Positions 15,663 to 23,870 of a stretch of DNA of 64,000 bases are shown here, in pieces (the first letter of the stretch is position 1; each line of letters begins with the position of its first letter). The notes under the pieces were generated by a model. It searched no databases. It saw only the letters and a list, made by a program, of their open reading frames with translations, and had not been told where the DNA came from. Location: the NCBI GenBank assembly GCA_963851085.1, contig CAWKNX010000005.1:124001-188000 (forward strand), given 5' to 3'. This DNA is from DATFVJ01 sp963851085 (GTDB taxonomy: Bacteria > Actinomycetota > Actinomycetes > Streptosporangiales > Streptosporangiaceae). The translations under genes and the position numbers were made by a program.

Positions 15663-16640
15663 TCACGACGTGGCTGGGTCCTCAGCCTGTAGCGATATCC
15701 CCGCCGCGCGCGCCTCCTCGACGATCAGCGCGGCGAAGTCCTGCTCCGCATGGCCGGCCCCGATCGCTGCCTGGACGATCTGGTGCGCCGCGGCCGCGAG
15801 CGGCATCGGGACTTCGAGGTCGCGCGCCGCGGCGAGGCCCAGGTCAAGGTCCTTGCGCAGCAGGTGGGTCGTGAACGTCGGGGTGAAATCCAGCTCGGTA
15901 AGCGCGTGCGCCTTGTAATTGGTGAACGTCGAGCCGAGCACCGAGGAATTGAGGAAATCCAGGAACGCGGTCCGCGGGACACCGGCCTTGTTCGCGAGCA
16001 CTGTAATCTCCACGAGCGACTGGATGACGACGCCGAGGAACACGTTGTGACAGAGCTTCACCAACCGGGCGACCTCGCCGTCGCCCACGTAGGTCACCGC
16101 GTGCCCGAGCGCCCGCAGCACGGGCTCTGCCTGCTTGAAGGCATCGGCGGGCCCCGACACGACCAGGGTCGCGTTCCCCGCCGCGACAGCGCCCGGGTTG
16201 CCGCTCACGGGCGCCGCGAGAAGCGCCGTCCCTACCTCGGCCGCGTCAGCCCGGACCCGGGCGGACACGTCGGCCGATACGGTCGAGCAGTCGATGAGGA
16301 CGTCCGGCGGGCCCGCGGCGAGCACCTCCGCCGCCACGGCCGCGAAGGCGGAATCGGACGAGACGATGACAAAGACGATGCTCCGGCCCGCAAGATCGGC
16401 GATGCAATCCACGACGGTCGCACCGGCCTCACCGAGTGCCGCCGCCTTGGCCGGTGTCCGGTTGTAGACCGCGACGTCGTACCCGGCACGCAGCAACCGG
16501 ATCGCGAGCGCGCTGCCCATGCGGCCCGCGCCGATCCAGCCCACGCCTGATTCATCGCGACGAGCCTGGGCATCCGGGTCCCGCGCTGGCTCATCCTGGG
16601 GGGTCCGGGGGGTGGCACCCCCGGCGGGGACCTCGCTCAT
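15663..16640 (-). CDS. 3-hydroxyisobutyrate dehydrogenase-like NAD(P)-binding oxidoreductase
   Basis: Beta-hydroxyacid dehydrogenase of 325 residues. The N-terminal Rossmann motif is GWIGAGRMGSALAIRLL at about residue 34, preceded by a disordered ~32-residue leader. Substrate-loop residues appear in LLAAPVSGNPGAV, and the catalytic Lys in ARLVKLCHNVFLG; the C-terminal all-helical domain contains HLLRKDLDLGLAAA. The ATG overlaps the TGA of the upstream SDR remnant (ATGA), so it was translationally coupled. It is the last gene of a minus-strand catabolic operon. The exact hydroxyacid is unknown. Confidence 0.87.
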   Translation of the reverse strand: MSEVPAGGATPRTPQDEPARDPDAQARRDESGVGWIGAGRMGSALAIRLLRAGYDVAVYNRTPAKAAALGEAGATVVDCIADLAGRSIVFVIVSSDSAFAAVAAEVLAAGPPDVLIDCSTVSADVSARVRADAAEVGTALLAAPVSGNPGAVAAGNATLVVSGPADAFKQAEPVLRALGHAVTYVGDGEVARLVKLCHNVFLGVVIQSLVEITVLANKAGVPRTAFLDFLNSSVLGSTFTNYKAHALTELDFTPTFTTHLLRKDLDLGLAAARDLEVPMPLAAAAHQIVQAAIGAGHAEQDFAALIVEEARAAGISLQAEDPATS

Positions 16641-16870
16641 GTCAGCAGCCAGCCTCCGTCGACGTTGAGATTGACACCGCTCACCGACCTGTTACGCCGC
16701 GGGAACACGACGGCGTCCACCACGTTACGCATCGTAGCGAGCCGCCCTGTCGGGGTGCGAGAAACGTACCTGTCGAGATCCTTGCCGCGCCAGAAGGGGC
16801 TGTCGCCCACAATTCCCGGATGTACGGCGTTAACCCGGATCGGGGCCCGTTGCGCCAGGAGTGCGGTACC
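16637..16870 (-). pseudogene. Short-chain dehydrogenase (SDR) C-terminal remnant
   Basis: About 78 residues remain: ALLAQRAPIRVNAVHPGIV, a RGKDLDRYVSRTPTGRLAT loop and the end SGVNLNVDGGWLLT, which is the classical SDR C-terminus. The Rossmann GxxxGxG and the Tyr-x-x-x-Lys catalytic residues are missing, as if the first two thirds were deleted between here and the E1-beta gene that ends at 16937. Its stop still overlaps the start of the downstream dehydrogenase. An intact SDR is about 250 residues. Confidence 0.75.
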
Positions 16871-16936
16871 CCGACAGGGACGAAGCCGTAGTTGCCCGCC
16901 CTCCGTACCGTGTGCATGGCTGTCACCACCGGGCGA

Positions 16937-17917
16937 TCAGTAGGCGGCGAGCGTGCGGACCGCCGCCACCACCTTCGCCACCGTGGGGATGACCTGTTCC
17001 TCGAGCACGGTCGCGAAGGGGAGCGGTACGCAGGCCGCGGCCACCCGCCGCGGCGGAGCGTCAAGCAACTCGAACCCCTCGTCGGCGGCGATGGAAACGA
17101 CAGTGCCGCCCCAGCCGCCCTGATACGGGTTCTCCTCCACGACAACGAGCCGCGACGTGCGCCGCAACGAGTCCAGCACCGTCCGCATGTCCAGCGGCAC
17201 CAGGCAGCGCAGGTCCACGACCTCGGCCGAGATACCGTCGGTGGCGAGTTCCGCGGCCGCGGACAGTGCGACGGGCACGGTCGAGGCGAGCGCGACGAGG
17301 GTGACGTCGGTGCCCTCGCGCGGCACCGCGGCGCTGCCGAGTTCGACCACATGATCCTGGGGTGGCGGCGGGCCCTTGCTCGCGAACAGGCCCTTGTGCT
17401 CGAAGAAGACAACCGGATCGTCGCTGCGGACGGACGCGGCCATCAGCCCGACGACGTCGGCAGGTGTGGCGGGCGCGACAATCTTCAGGCCGGGCACGGT
17501 GAGCGCCCAGTTCTCCACGGCCTGCGAGTGCTGTGCGCCGAACCCCAGGCCACCGCCATTGGCGGTCCGTATCACGAGCGGCACCGTGACCTGGCCTCCG
17601 GTCATATACCTGATCTTGGGGATCTCGTTGGCGATGTAGTCCCAGCAGCAGGCGAGGAAGTCGCTGAACATGATCTCGGCCACCGGCCGCAGGCCGGTCA
17701 TGGCCGCGCCCATCGCGGCTCCGGCGATCGCCTGCTCCGAAATCGGCGTGTCCCACACCCGCTCAGGGCCGAACTCAGAGAGCAGGCCGGTGGTGGTCTT
17801 GAAGACGCCCTCCGCGGCGCCGATGTCCTCGCCGAGGCAGACGACGGCCGGATCGCGCCGCATCTCGCGCGCGATGCCCTCGGCCACGGCCTCGCGGTAG
17901 GTCATCAGGTCCGCCAT
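16937..17917 (-). CDS. 2-oxoacid (pyruvate/acetoin-type) dehydrogenase E1 beta subunit
   Basis: Beta subunit of the thiamine-diphosphate E1 component, about 326 residues. Family signs are LGEDIGAAEGVFKTT, the WDTPISEQAIAGAAMGAA segment with the Glu that activates the thiamine ring, EIMFSDFLACCWDYI, and the C-terminal ENPYQGGWGGTVVS. ATG 17917 (MADLMTYREAV) overlaps the end of the alpha gene by 13 bases, so the two subunits are coupled. Neither E2 nor E3 genes are nearby, so the complex must borrow them or the enzyme acts differently. Confidence 0.9.
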   Translation of the reverse strand: MADLMTYREAVAEGIAREMRRDPAVVCLGEDIGAAEGVFKTTTGLLSEFGPERVWDTPISEQAIAGAAMGAAMTGLRPVAEIMFSDFLACCWDYIANEIPKIRYMTGGQVTVPLVIRTANGGGLGFGAQHSQAVENWALTVPGLKIVAPATPADVVGLMAASVRSDDPVVFFEHKGLFASKGPPPPQDHVVELGSAAVPREGTDVTLVALASTVPVALSAAAELATDGISAEVVDLRCLVPLDMRTVLDSLRRTSRLVVVEENPYQGGWGGTVVSIAADEGFELLDAPPRRVAAACVPLPFATVLEEQVIPTVAKVVAAVRTLAAY

Positions 17918-18915
17918 GCGGCGCCTCCGTCCGCCCATACGTCGGTGAGCGCCTCGGCCGGGTCGGGACCGGGCGCCGCCTTGCCCGCCTCGATAGCCGC
18001 CGCGACCACGCGGGCGACGCGCTCGTCGGCCCGTGCGACGGCATCGGGCGGCACGCCGGCGGATTCGAGCCTGCCGCGGGCGACGCTGAGCGGGTCGCGG
18101 CGGAGCCAGCTTTCCACTTCCTCCGCCGGGCGGTACTTCGCCGGATCCGCGCGGCTGTGCCCGTAATGCCGGTACGTCCGCGCCTCAATGATCGTGGGGC
18201 CCTCGCCGCGGCGCGCGCGGGCGGCGGCGTCCTCAACGACATGCTTGACAAGCACGACATCGTTGCCGTCGATCACCAGGGCAGGCAGCGAGTACGCGGC
18301 CGCGCGGTCGGCGGCGGGGTTGGCCACGGAGGTCACCTGCGAGATCGGCGTGTATTCCATATAGAGGTTGTTCTCGCAGATGAAAAGCGCGGGCAGCTTC
18401 CATGCCGACGCGAGGTTGAGCGCCTCGTGGAAGGCACCGATGTTGGTCGCGCCGTCGCCGAAGAACGCGACCGCGACCTGGCCCGTGCCGCGCAGCCGCG
18501 CTGACCATGCCGCGCCTGCCGCCATCGGCAGGTGAGCACCCACGATCGCGTACGAGCCGAGCATTCCAGCGGAGGCCTTGGTGAGGTGCATCGAGCCGCC
18601 CTTGGCCTTGCACACGCCGGTGCCCTTGCTCATAAGCTCGGCGAGGCACTCGGCGGCGGTCGCGCCGCGGGCCATCGCGTGATGATGGCCGCGGTAGGTG
18701 GCGAAGACGTAGTCGTCGTCGCGAAGCGCCGCGCTCGCTCCGACCGCCACCGCCTCATGGCCGGCCGCCAGGTGTGTTGTGCCCTTGACCAGTCCCAGCA
18801 CGAAAAGGTCGTAGGCGGCCTTCTCGGTGGCGCGGATGAGCGCCATCCGCTCGTAGAGCGTCAGCAGTTCCGCGGCACCGATAGCGCGGCCGGTATTTGT
18901 CGTCTGCGCCGTCAT
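17905..18915 (-). CDS. 2-oxoacid (pyruvate/acetoin-type) dehydrogenase E1 alpha subunit
   Basis: Alpha subunit of E1, 336 residues. The thiamine-diphosphate motif is FGDGATNIGAFHEALNLAS with Asn at the end of the motif region in CENNLY. Other family segments are LAAGHEAVAVGASAAL, YRGHHHAMARG, KGTGVCKAKGGSMHL and the phosphorylation-loop-like YRHYGHSRADPAKYR. The start codon follows the TGA of the M24 gene as TGATG. Substrate preference (pyruvate, acetoin or branched-chain oxoacid) cannot be decided; the lack of BCKDH-type insertions favours the pyruvate/acetoin group. Confidence 0.9.
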   Translation of the reverse strand: MTAQTTNTGRAIGAAELLTLYERMALIRATEKAAYDLFVLGLVKGTTHLAAGHEAVAVGASAALRDDDYVFATYRGHHHAMARGATAAECLAELMSKGTGVCKAKGGSMHLTKASAGMLGSYAIVGAHLPMAAGAAWSARLRGTGQVAVAFFGDGATNIGAFHEALNLASAWKLPALFICENNLYMEYTPISQVTSVANPAADRAAAYSLPALVIDGNDVVLVKHVVEDAAARARRGEGPTIIEARTYRHYGHSRADPAKYRPAEEVESWLRRDPLSVARGRLESAGVPPDAVARADERVARVVAAAIEAGKAAPGPDPAEALTDVWADGGAAWRT

Positions 18916-20270
18916 CAGGCGGTGCCGCCCAGAGCCTCGCCCAGGGCCTCGGTGCTCCGGTAGGCCTTGGTGTTCCGGTTGGATTGGGCGTCGCGCAGGG
19001 TGTTCAGCTCGCCTCCAGCGGTCCAGTACTTGCGGCCGGCCACGAGCAGTTCCTCAGCCGGGAACTTGGTGATGATCTCGCAGCCGTCGCTGGTCACGAC
19101 GACCTCCTCCTCGATTCGCGCCGCCGACCAGCCGTCGGAGGCCGGCCAGTAGGTTTCGAGCGCGAACACCATGCCCGCTTCGAGTGTCTCCGGGTGATCG
19201 AGCGACACGAGCCTGCTGAAGATCGGTTTCTCCCAGATGGACAGGCCCACGCCGTGGCCGTATTGCAGCGCGAACGCCGCGGTCTCGTCAGGGAAGCCGA
19301 ATTCCTCAGCGCGCGGCCAGACCGAGACGATGTCGGCGGTGGTCGCGCCCGGCTTGACCAGGGCGATGGCCTCGTCCATGTACTCGCGGCAGCGGACGTA
19401 GGCGTCCCGGTGTGCCCGCGACGCGCTGCCGACAGCGAACGTGCGGTAGTAACAGGTCCGGTAGCCGAGGTGACTGTGCAGGATGTCGAAGAACGCCGGG
19501 TCGCCCGGGCGGATGATCCGGTCACTGTAGACATGCGGGTGCGGTGAGCAGCGCTCACCGGAAATCGCGTTGACGCCTTCGACGAACTCGCTGCCGAGGT
19601 CGTAGAGAACCTTGCTCACCACGCCCACGCACTCGTTCTCGCGCACTCCCGGCCGCAGGAAGCCATAGAGCTCCTCGTAAGCGGCGTCGACCATCGAGCA
19701 CGCCTGCGTGAGCAACGCGATCTCATCGCGCGTCTTGGTCCGGCGCGCCTCCAGGAACAGTTGCTGGCCGTCGACGGTGTCGATGCCCTCGGCGCGCAGC
19801 GCCGTGAGCACAGGCATCTCGATCACGTCGACACCGAGTGGCGCATCGGCGAGACCATGTTCGCGAAGTTCAACGGCGACCTTGCGCGCGACTTCCGCCG
19901 CGATTCCAGCCTCAGGATGGAAGGCGCCCCGCAGCGTGGAGATGCCGGCGCGCGCGCCGGACGGCGCGTCGCCGCGGTCGAGCCAGGGGTTGTAGAGCTG
20001 ATGGTGCCGGGCGGCCGAGCCGAAGTCCCAGATGATCGGCTCACCGCCGCGGACAAGCAGCGCGAACCGGATGAGCTTGTCCATGGCCCAGGTGCCGATG
20101 TGGGTCGCGGTCATGTAGCGGATGTTGCCGAAGTCGAAACTGAGCACGGCGCCGAGTTCGGATTGCTCGAGCGCGGCCTTCAGCCGGGCGAGCCGCTCGT
20201 CCCGCAACCGGGCAAGGTCGACTCGCTCTTCCCAATCGACCGCGTTCGGGCCGTAGGTGGCGATCGCCAT
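18915..20270 (-). CDS. M24-family (creatinase/Xaa-Pro-peptidase-like) protein with altered metal site
   Basis: Pita-bread-fold protein of 451 residues with an N-terminal creatinase-like domain (LSFDFGNIRYMTATHIG) and a C-terminal M24 domain. Expected metal ligands are the first Asp (AFFDILHSHLGY), His (QYGHGVGLS), Glu (VFALETYW) and Glu (RIEEEVVV). The second Asp of the usual GY..D.TRT motif is replaced: the protein reads GYRTCYYRTF, with Cys at that place. It may be a metal-poor hydrolase such as creatinase- or ectoine-hydrolase-type enzymes, or an Xaa-Pro dipeptidase relative. GGAGGGGG precedes the ATG. It is the second gene of the operon. Confidence 0.8.
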   Translation of the reverse strand: MAIATYGPNAVDWEERVDLARLRDERLARLKAALEQSELGAVLSFDFGNIRYMTATHIGTWAMDKLIRFALLVRGGEPIIWDFGSAARHHQLYNPWLDRGDAPSGARAGISTLRGAFHPEAGIAAEVARKVAVELREHGLADAPLGVDVIEMPVLTALRAEGIDTVDGQQLFLEARRTKTRDEIALLTQACSMVDAAYEELYGFLRPGVRENECVGVVSKVLYDLGSEFVEGVNAISGERCSPHPHVYSDRIIRPGDPAFFDILHSHLGYRTCYYRTFAVGSASRAHRDAYVRCREYMDEAIALVKPGATTADIVSVWPRAEEFGFPDETAAFALQYGHGVGLSIWEKPIFSRLVSLDHPETLEAGMVFALETYWPASDGWSAARIEEEVVVTSDGCEIITKFPAEELLVAGRKYWTAGGELNTLRDAQSNRNTKAYRSTEALGEALGGTA

Positions 20271-20326
20271 TGATACCTACCCCCTCCGGTAGCTGGCCAC
20301 CAGTCAAGAGGAGACAAACGCGACTG

Positions 20327-21035
20327 TCAATGAATACTGAACACGCCGCTGTCCGACCCGGAGACGAACCAGACACCGACCGCTGGACGCGTGGCGTCGT
20401 TGCGGTAGCGGTGTCGGCATCGACGAAGGGAAACTGACGGACTGGCCCGCCGTCAGGCGCTGCTCCTCGGCACCGAGGGTCAAGATCAGTTCGCCTTCCA
20501 TCAGATAGCCGTATTCCGCACCCGTGTGCCGCATCAGTTGGCCGTTGTCAGACGAACTTCCGCCGGGCGCGTAGGTGACCAGCAGGAAATCGACCTGAAC
20601 GTCCGGGACGTGGCCGAGCCGTTCCCAGGTCACGCCCGAATCAAGCCGGAGCACCTCGCGCTCGCCCGACCGGCCCACCAGGCTGTGGGCGCGCGCGGCA
20701 GCGAGCACGGCGAGCGCCGCTTCCCCCGGCACCACTGCGCCCGGGGACGCCGCGGCGGCCGGGGACGCCGTGCCTGGGGCGGCGGCGGCGCAGGCATCGA
20801 GCCCCCCGGCGGGCCGTGGGCCCGCCGCTTCGAAGACGTCCTCGATCGAGACGCCGAGGGTCGTCGTGATCGCGTACAGGGTGCTGACGGACGGCTGGCA
20901 CTTGCCGGTCTCTATCTGGGAGATGAGGCTCGGGGACACGCCTACCCCGCGGGCAAGGCCCCGCAGGCTGACGCCGCGCTTGGTCCGCTCCTCGCGGATG
21001 CGCTCACCAACTGGCGGGTCTTCGGTGCGTGGCAC
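20327..21035 (-). CDS. XRE-family regulator with C-terminal cupin, one frameshift
   Basis: Transcription factor of about 235 residues: an N-terminal helix-turn-helix (RIREERTKRGVSLRGLARGV, then SPSLISQIETGK), an Ala/Pro-rich linker, and a C-terminal cupin (HTGAEYGYLMEGELILTLG, LTAGQSVSFPSS). Near 20420 the frame breaks. The other frame supplies the expected cupin end HRYRNDATRP, VGVWFVSGSD and a stop at 20327. One extra base would explain this. A GAGAGG site precedes the GTG. It heads the minus-strand operon and probably regulates it in response to a small ligand bound by the cupin. Confidence 0.82.
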
Positions 21036-21239
21036 GGGCGCCTCCTCTCCACAGCACCGTACACGTCACCCTCGCGTGCCCAGCCAGCGAACGGGCTGCT
21101 CACCCGGAGCCGCCGCGGACCCACGGACGCGCAGGCGGGCGGCAGGCGATTAAGAGCTATCTCCTGGCACGTCCCCAGGAGGCCCGCAGGTTCGGTGCGC
21201 AGGCTCGGCACTGTGCGCTCGTGGAAGGGAGCCGCCCAC

Positions 21240-21671
21240 ATGCCGGCGACTACTGCTGAACCCGCGGCACCGGCTGGTTCGTCTGGCTGGCACCCGGAAG
21301 AGCTGGTCAGCGAGCTGTCGATCACCGCGACCGCGATTGGCATCGATGACGCGGACCTGGCCGCGGCGCTCGATGAAGGCAAGACCGTCGCCGAGGTGGC
21401 GCTCGCACATGGCGTCAGCGTGCGGCGGGTGATCATCGCGCTGGTCAGCGACGCGGTGCAGGAGGTGGCGGCCGACGTGCGCAATGGCGAGCTGAGCCCC
21501 CGTCACGTCCGCTGGCTGGTCGCGCTGGCCACGCAGCGCGCCCAGGATCAGGTCACGAGCAGGTTCCCCGAGGTGGGATTCCGCCGTCACGCCGCGCTGC
21601 CTGGCGGGCAGTCATCAACGTGCGGCCCGGGCCGACGATCACCTCGCCGCGGCGGCCTGGCGCAGGAATAA
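21240..21671 (+). CDS. Hypothetical protein (143 aa) with SpoVT-like 'GK(S/T)VAEVA' helical motif
   Basis: A small Ala-rich protein. The core SITATAIGIDDADLAAALDEGKTVAEVALAHGVSVRRVI resembles the widespread actinobacterial repeat in which an 'L..GKS(L/V)A.VA...GV....V' helix pair occurs. The C-terminal 40 residues are Arg/Gly-rich and poorly conserved in appearance, so the true end may be earlier. No ribosome site stands out. Function unknown. The frame is open far upstream, but that part overlaps the XRE gene antisense and is rejected. Confidence 0.45.
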   Translation: MPATTAEPAAPAGSSGWHPEELVSELSITATAIGIDDADLAAALDEGKTVAEVALAHGVSVRRVIIALVSDAVQEVAADVRNGELSPRHVRWLVALATQRAQDQVTSRFPEVGFRRHAALPGGQSSTCGPGRRSPRRGGLAQE

Positions 21672-21727
21672 TCAGCTGTCATCCGCGGCCACGGGTCGAA
21701 CCGACCGAGGAAGGGCCTGACGAAACG

Positions 21728-22646
21728 ATGACACTCCTGCTCCCGGAGGCAGACGGCGTGGCCGACCACGTCAGGCAGCGCCTGCCCGCCGTGCCGATCG
21801 TCAGGTACGGCGACTGGCAGCGCCGCCGGCGGCAGCCTCGCCGACGTCACCTTCTACTGCCTGCCCTACATGGGTGACGCGGCGAGCGCCGCGCTCATCG
21901 CCAGGCTGCCGCGGCTGCGCGTGCTGCAGAGCTTGAGCAGCGGCGTCGATGACGTGCTCGGCGCGGTACCGCCCGGGGTGATCCTGTGCAACGGACGCGG
22001 GCTGCACCACGAGGAGGGCACCGCGGAACTCGCGGTCACGCTCGTGCTGGCGAGCCTGCGCCAGTTGCCGCTGTTCGTCCGGCAGCAGTCCGAGGCCCGC
22101 TGGCGGCACGTCCGCACGGACAGCATCGAAGGCAAGCGTGTCCTCCTGGTCGGCTACGGCGCGATCGGTGCGGGCATCGAGCGGCGGCTGGCCCCCTTCG
22201 GCGCGAGTGTGGTGCGGGTATCCCGCAGCGCCCGCGAGGGCGTCGCGCCACTGACGCAACTCGCCGAACTCGCCGCGACGGCCGACATCATGGTGGTCTG
22301 CATCGCGCTCGCCGACGGCACACGCGGGCTGGTCGATGCGCGGGTACTCGCCGCGCTGCCAGCAGGAGCGCTCGTGGTCAATGTCGCTCGCGGGCCAGTC
22401 ATCGACGCGCCGGCCCTGACCAGGGAACTGGAGAGCGGCCGCCTCCACGGCGCACTCGATGTCACGGATCCGGAGCCGCTGCAAGCGCGGCGCCCGGAGT
22501 GGACGCTGCCCAATGTGCTGATCACTCCGCACATCGGGGGTGACACCTTCACGTTCGCGCGCCGCGCGGCACAGTTCGTGGGCGACCAGGCGGCGAGGCA
22601 TCTGGCGGGCGAGGAACTGCTCAACATCGTCCCGGTGCCCGGCTGA
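21728..22646 (+). CDS. D-2-hydroxyacid dehydrogenase, one frameshift
   Basis: NAD-dependent D-2-hydroxyacid dehydrogenase of about 305 residues when joined. The N-terminus MTLLLPEADGVADHVRQRL runs to GDWQ near 21825. After a one-base change of frame the protein continues GGSLADVTFYCLPYMGD and then to the stop. Features are the Rossmann GYGAIGAGIERRL, the catalytic Arg in NVARGPVID, Glu in DVTDPEPL and His in ITPHIGGD. Two thirds of the protein is in an intact frame. It may act on phosphoglycerate-, glycerate- or hydroxypyruvate-like substrates; not determinable here. Confidence 0.85.
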
Positions 22647-22699
22647 GGTGTGCTGATCACCCCTATGCCTTAACGGCTGCGCATCGTGGCGGGCGCGGG

Positions 22700-22966
22700 T
22701 TGATGCGGCGTTGCGCTGGGGTAGGCGGGGGTTCCGGGCCAGCGGGGTCCGGGGCACCGTGCCCCCAGATGGGCACGGGCTCGCGGGGACGGCCGCTGCC
22801 GTGGCGCGCCGGGCCGTGCGGCACGTGCCTCCGGCAGGCCTGTCGCCGGTTCGCGAGGGCCGTGAGCCATTACGGCATCAGCCGGTACCGTGCCTGGTAC
22901 CGCGCCTTGACGCTCAGCATGGCCGCCGCCGGGCTCGGGGCGGCCGTGGGCGCCATGCTGACCTGA
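22700..22966 (+). CDS. Possible small membrane protein (88 aa), weak
   Basis: In the 400-base gap between two genes an open frame ends with RYRAWYRALTLSMAAAGLG and GAMLT, which could be one membrane helix with positive residues before it. The first 40 residues are Gly/Pro/Arg-rich and look non-coding, and there is no clear ribosome site. It may be chance in high-GC DNA. The rest of 22647-23045 shows nothing recognisable. Confidence 0.2.
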   Translation: MMRRCAGVGGGSGPAGSGAPCPQMGTGSRGRPLPWRAGPCGTCLRQACRRFARAVSHYGISRYRAWYRALTLSMAAAGLGAAVGAMLT

Positions 22967-23045
22967 ACCCCCGGCCTCGGCTGCCATGGATCCAGCAGAA
23001 CGATTATCTTGATATCGAGACAGTTACCCGATTGGAGGACGGCTC

Positions 23046-23405
23046 GTGATCCATCACGTCCAGCTTGCCTGCCCGCCCGGCGCGGAACCGGCCCTGCGCG
23101 CGTTCTACTCAGGTGTGCTCGGGCTTGACGAGATGGCCAAGCCGCCGGTTCTCGCGGCCCGCGGCGGGTGCTGGTTCCGTGGCCACGGGATCGAACTGCA
23201 CGTTGGCGTCGAGGAGGATTTCCGCCCTGCCCGCAAGGCCCATCCGGGTCTGCTTGTTGCCGGTCTCGATTCCTGGGCGGAGCGCCTTCGTGCCGCCGGA
23301 TCGCCGGTCAGCTACGACGGCGACTTCCCAGGGATGCGCCGCTTCTACAGCGAGGACCCACACGGCAACAGGCTGGAGTTCCTCGAACCCATCGGCGACC
23401 GCTGA
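23046..23405 (+). CDS. VOC-family (glyoxalase-like) protein (119 aa)
   Basis: Vicinal-oxygen-chelate fold protein with two beta-alpha-beta-beta-beta modules: HHVQLACPPGAEPALRAFYS with LGLDEM, and the C-terminal RRFYSEDPHGNRLEFLEP, which carries the usual 'DP.GN..E' metal ligands. GGAGGA lies upstream of the GTG. Such proteins include glyoxalases, dioxygenases and antibiotic-binding proteins; this short single-domain type usually has no assigned substrate. It is followed by the YCII/sigma pair on the same strand. Confidence 0.85.
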   Translation: MIHHVQLACPPGAEPALRAFYSGVLGLDEMAKPPVLAARGGCWFRGHGIELHVGVEEDFRPARKAHPGLLVAGLDSWAERLRAAGSPVSYDGDFPGMRRFYSEDPHGNRLEFLEPIGDR

Positions 23406-23507
23406 GCACCGGGCCTGCGGAACGCGGGATGTCGAGAATCGCCGTGCGGCTCCGACAACCGGGTGAACATCCCAACCGAGTGCGTCACCGCACGGAAGGA
23501 TCAACTG

Positions 23508-23870
23508 ATGAAGTACATGCTCATCATCTACGGCAACCGGGAGCTGTGGGAGTCGTTCCCCGCCGAGGAGGCGCAAGCGGCCATCGCGGCGCAGGACGCG
23601 TTCAACAGGGAGTTCAGGGCCACCGGCGAGCTGCTGGGCGCCTACGGCCTTGCCGACGTCGTACAGGCGAAGACCGTGGCCGTGCGCGACGGGCTGCCGG
23701 CCGTCACGGACGGCCCGTACCTCGAGACCAAGGAGTTCCTGAGCAGCTTCTGCCTGGTCGACGTCGAGAGCGAGCAGCGGGCGCTCGAGCTCGCCGCCAA
23801 GATGCCCTTCGCCTCGTTCCGCAGTGTGGAGGTCTGGCCCGTTCTGCACGAGGCCGGAGCCGAGATGTGA
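23508..23870 (+). CDS. YCII/DGPF-domain protein linked to ECF sigma factor
   Basis: A 120-residue YCII-related (DGPF) protein: MKYMLIIYGN at the start, the VTDGPYLETKEFLSSF core with the DGP motif, and VEVWPVLHEAG at the end. GGAAGGA lies upstream of the ATG at 23508. The stop codon overlaps the GTG start of the sigma factor gene (ATGTGA). DGPF proteins are the constant neighbours of the ECF42 group of sigma factors, so it is probably a partner or target of the next gene. Confidence 0.88.
   Translation: MKYMLIIYGNRELWESFPAEEAQAAIAAQDAFNREFRATGELLGAYGLADVVQAKTVAVRDGLPAVTDGPYLETKEFLSSFCLVDVESEQRALELAAKMPFASFRSVEVWPVLHEAGAEM

Noticed and set aside
18915..20270. Assignment of the M24 protein as DMSP lyase (DddP)
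   Set aside because: DddP is also an M24 protein, but the metal-ligand pattern here differs and no sulfur-metabolism genes are nearby, so a general M24 call is safer.
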